DNA of 64,000 nt from Kitagawia praeruptora. Lineage: Eukaryota; Streptophyta; Magnoliopsida; Apiales; Apiaceae. The DNA is taken from assembly GCA_037693485.1 (NCBI GenBank), contig CM075348.1, positions 129,281,609 through 129,345,608 of the forward strand, written 5' to 3'. Shown here piece by piece: positions 61,795-64,000 of this stretch. The stretch's first letter is position 1, and every line of letters begins with the position of its first letter. The position numbers and the translations under genes were made by a program. The notes under the pieces were generated by a model that did not search any database, was not told the DNA's origin, and saw only the letters and a list, made by a program, of their open reading frames with translations.

Positions 61795-62450
61795 TATATA
61801 TATATATATATTAGAGTTCAAAAAAGAGGTCGAAAATGACAACTGACAAATGAAACTTGAAATCAGAAATTTAGTTGCATTTAGTTGAATGTGGTTGCAT
61901 TAAGTTGAATATGCCCCTGCGGGGCCATGCAACCCAAAATCATCCCACATTAAAAAAAAAATGGTTTTGAAGTCTGTTGCAGTTGATGTGGTTGAATGTG
62001 GTTGAATGTGGTTGCATTCAGTTGCTGATTTCAAGTTCCATTTTTCAGTTGTCATTTTCGACCTCTTTTTTGAACTCTAATATATATATAAATCAGAAAT
62101 TTAGTTGCATTTAGTTGAATGTGGTTGCATTAAGTTGAATATTTCCCCTGCGGGGCCATCCAACCCAAAATAGCACCCATCTTGAAAAAAAAAAAAAAAA
62201 AAAAAAAAAAGAGAGTACAACATGCGCTGAAAGCACCTGGACAGGAGGAGAGAGAAAGTGAGGGAGGAGGGGACCTAGTATTTTTGCAATTTTGAAACTT
62301 AGGTTGGTAATATTGCAAATAGCAATTCTTAAAGATAGTAAATTTGCAAAAATTTACTTTTTCCTATTTATTTATGAAAAAAGCCCTAAAATTTAAAGCT
62401 ATTTTGCATGTATCTCAGGAAAAGTTACTTGAGATACATCTCAGGGTCCT

Positions 62451-62731
62451 TTTTCTCAATAATAAATCAGGGTCCTTTTTCTCAATAATAAATTGAATTT
62501 AATAATTTATATATTTTCCATCGTTTTCTAATGATTTTACTTATTTTCCGGATGCTTGAAAAAAGAATTAATAAATACTGGTCTGAAGTCTCTCTTTTAT
62601 TTAGCACAAAAAAACTCTCTCTTTCTTCTTCCCTCTTCTCCCCTGAAAAACTCATCAGCAAACACGATATCTATAAACACAGTTTGTAATTTTGACACAA
62701 TATTAGTTTATAAATTTAAGAATTTTGAATC
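62451..62731 (+). promoter_or_regulatory. XPB promoter and 5' leader region
   Basis: A 28-bp direct duplication (cagggtcctttttctcaata) sits at the foldback border. The CT-rich stretch 62590-62650 looks like a plant 5' leader. Only about 280 bp separate the transposon from the start codon, so the promoter must be short or lie in transposon DNA. Confidence 0.5.
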
Positions 62732-64000
62732 ATGGGCCACGGTAATAATATACACAAAACTCGTAAATTTATATTTGATAATCATGTTATAGGATTGTGA
62801 TGATAGATTAATTGATTTAATATAAATTTCAGGTGAAAAAGGTCGACCCAGCAAAAGGCACAAGGCTAAGGTGCTTTAAATTCTAAATAATTTGTTGGGT
62901 TCTTGTTTTGATTTGTATTGAATGTATTTTGTATGCTGTATAGGAGGATCATAGGGCAGAAGAAGAAGAGGCGGCGTACTATACAGAAGATTTTGAAGAT
63001 ATTAATCAAGATGGTATCTGTTCATTTGTGTGTGTTGTTCTAAACTGTTCTGTATTGTGTTTTTTGTTAGCTTAATGATCTTGGTTTAATTAAAAATCGA
63101 ACCCTTTTGGACTTGGTTGGTTTTTGTAGAAGTGTGTTTGTGTTGGACTGAATTGTTGGTTTGGATGTATTATTTGTTTAATTGATATGGGAAATGAAAA
63201 CCCTTTAACTGATTTGTTTGTGTTGTTCTAAGTTGTTGATTTGGATGTACATGTGTTTTGTTAGCATATGGGCCTTAGTTGAGTTGGGAATCGAAAACCC
63301 TTTATTTGATTGCTGATTGAGTTGCTATTTTTGGGGGATAATTGTGTGAGTTGCATTTTCAATTCCATCATGTTGTGAATATAGTGTTGATGAGTGAAAA
63401 ACCCTTTATTTGATTGCTGATTGAGTTGCTATTTTTGGGGGATAATTGTGTGAGTTGCATTTTCAATTCCATCATGTTGTGAATATAGTGTTGATGAGTG
63501 AAACTTTGTTAAATTGAAATAGGGGAAAATAAAAGAGATTTCACTAAGTTGGAACTCAAGCCAGATCATGCGAATAGACCTTTATGGGCTTGCGCTGATG
63601 GGCGCATCTTTCTTGAGACTTTCTCTCCCCTCTACAAACAAGCCTATGATTTTCTTATTGCAATTGCCGAACCTGTGTGCAGGTAAGTTTGTTTTAACAT
63701 GCAAGCAGGTAGTGGGTGTGCTATCTTATGTTTTGAGTTTTGAACTGTATCTTTCAATTAATTTTTTGTGTGTAGGCCCGAGTCTATGCACGAGTATAAT
63801 TTGACTCCACACTCGTTGTATGCGGCTGTGTCAGTGGGTCTTGAAACCGAAACTGTTATATCTGTTTTGAATAAATTGTCGAAAACAAAGCTTCCCAAGG
63901 AGATGATTGACTTCATACATGCTTCAACTGCCAATTATGGCAAAGTGAAACTAGTTCTTAAGAAGAATCGATATTTTGTTGAATCACCATTTCCCGAGGC
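62732..64000 (+). CDS. XPB: XPB / ERCC3, TFIIH 3'-5' DNA helicase (5' part)
   Basis: Exons: 62732-62741, 62833-62870, 62944-63013, 63523-63682, 63776 to beyond the window. The joined product starts MGHGEKGRPSKRHKAK, then an acidic stretch (AEEEEAAYYTEDFEDINQDG), then RDFTKLELKPDHANRPLWAC and SPLYKQAYDFLIAIAEPVCR, continuing with SMHEYNLTPHSLYAAVSVGL and KVKLVLKKNRYFVESPFPE. This closely follows the N-terminal domain of plant XPB as I know it; the helicase domains lie beyond the window. XPB is a subunit of TFIIH and acts in promoter opening and nucleotide-excision repair in the nucleus. The first coding exon is only 10 nt, supported by the frame and by similarity across the junction. No defect is seen. 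Intron 3 carries a tandem duplication. Confidence 0.95.
63293..63500 (+). repeat. Tandem duplication of ~103 bp in XPB intron 3
   Basis: Two virtually identical copies of a unit running from aaccctttatttgattgctg to gtgttgatgagtg, back to back. Near identity indicates a recent event. Confidence 0.9.

Larger units (their letters stand above)
59654..62450. mobile_element. Foldback transposon with nested MITEs
   Basis: Seen: the left end aggtaacctgagatatatct and the right end (62410-62450) are imperfect inverted repeats of about 41 bp. Further in, the left arm (cttcctccctcc...cagcgcctggtacg, 59920-59975) faces its complement (62215-62275), so the arms fold back over about 350 bp. The centre is a repetitive core with gccccgccaggggc motifs, an 85-bp tandem repeat and two nested palindromic MITEs. 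No transposase. It ends about 280 bp before the XPB start codon. Confidence 0.75.

Overview
This window is nuclear DNA of a flowering plant, most likely a eudicot. The evidence is AT-rich spliceosomal-intron genes, a plant-type XPB gene, a plant SINE, a Stowaway MITE, Ty3/gypsy elements of Tat-like and Athila-like character, an L1 LINE with plant RNase H, and Helitrons carrying RPA-like genes. I cannot name the species from sequence alone. Only one ordinary host gene is present: the 5' part of XPB (ERCC3, a TFIIH helicase) at the right edge. Almost everything else is transposon in transposon.

Layout. 1-8165: AT-rich intergenic DNA with a SINE (12-bp target duplication), a Stowaway MITE, a Helitron 3' terminus, a pogo/Lemi-type element with transposase remnants, and two small inverted-repeat MITEs. 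8171-15512: a young, complete but non-autonomous Ty3/gypsy element with 516-bp LTRs, an 886-aa gag-protease ORF, no reverse transcriptase or integrase, a duplicated decayed RNase H segment and three minisatellite families. 15791-17865: a 5'-truncated LINE with two RNase H-like modules. 19332-55358: a nested inverted structure. Two related Helitron copies lie tail to tail, each about 2-2.7 kb after removing inserts and each rich in tetranucleotide microsatellite. The left copy is split by an Athila-like LTR element (19544-26079). The right copy is split by a much larger, gene-bearing Helitron (31137-53176, minus strand). Each arm preserves the empty insertion site of the other arm's intruder, which fixes both insertion junctions. 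55360-59650: intergenic DNA with tandem duplications. 59654-62450: a foldback element holding nested palindromic MITEs, about 280 bp upstream of the XPB start codon. 62732-64000: XPB exons 1-5.

The 22-kb Helitron is the centre of interest. From its 5' end (right side) it carries on the minus strand a spliced Rep/helicase gene with HUH and PIF1-type helicase motifs but two in-frame stops. Next come two RPA70-like single-strand-binding genes, one complete in outline and one short and frameshifted. On the opposite strand is a 14-exon gene whose splice-joined frame stays open for 781 codons and resembles six successive B3 DNA-binding domains. Beyond it lie an F-box-like ORF (minus) and a two-exon coiled-coil-like ORF (plus). 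Rep/helicase and RPA fit rolling-circle transposition. A multi-B3 protein as conserved-looking Helitron cargo is unexpected, and it looks better preserved than the transposase.

Coordinates of exon edges were read by eye and may be off by one or two bases. Homology statements rest on motif recognition, not on searches.
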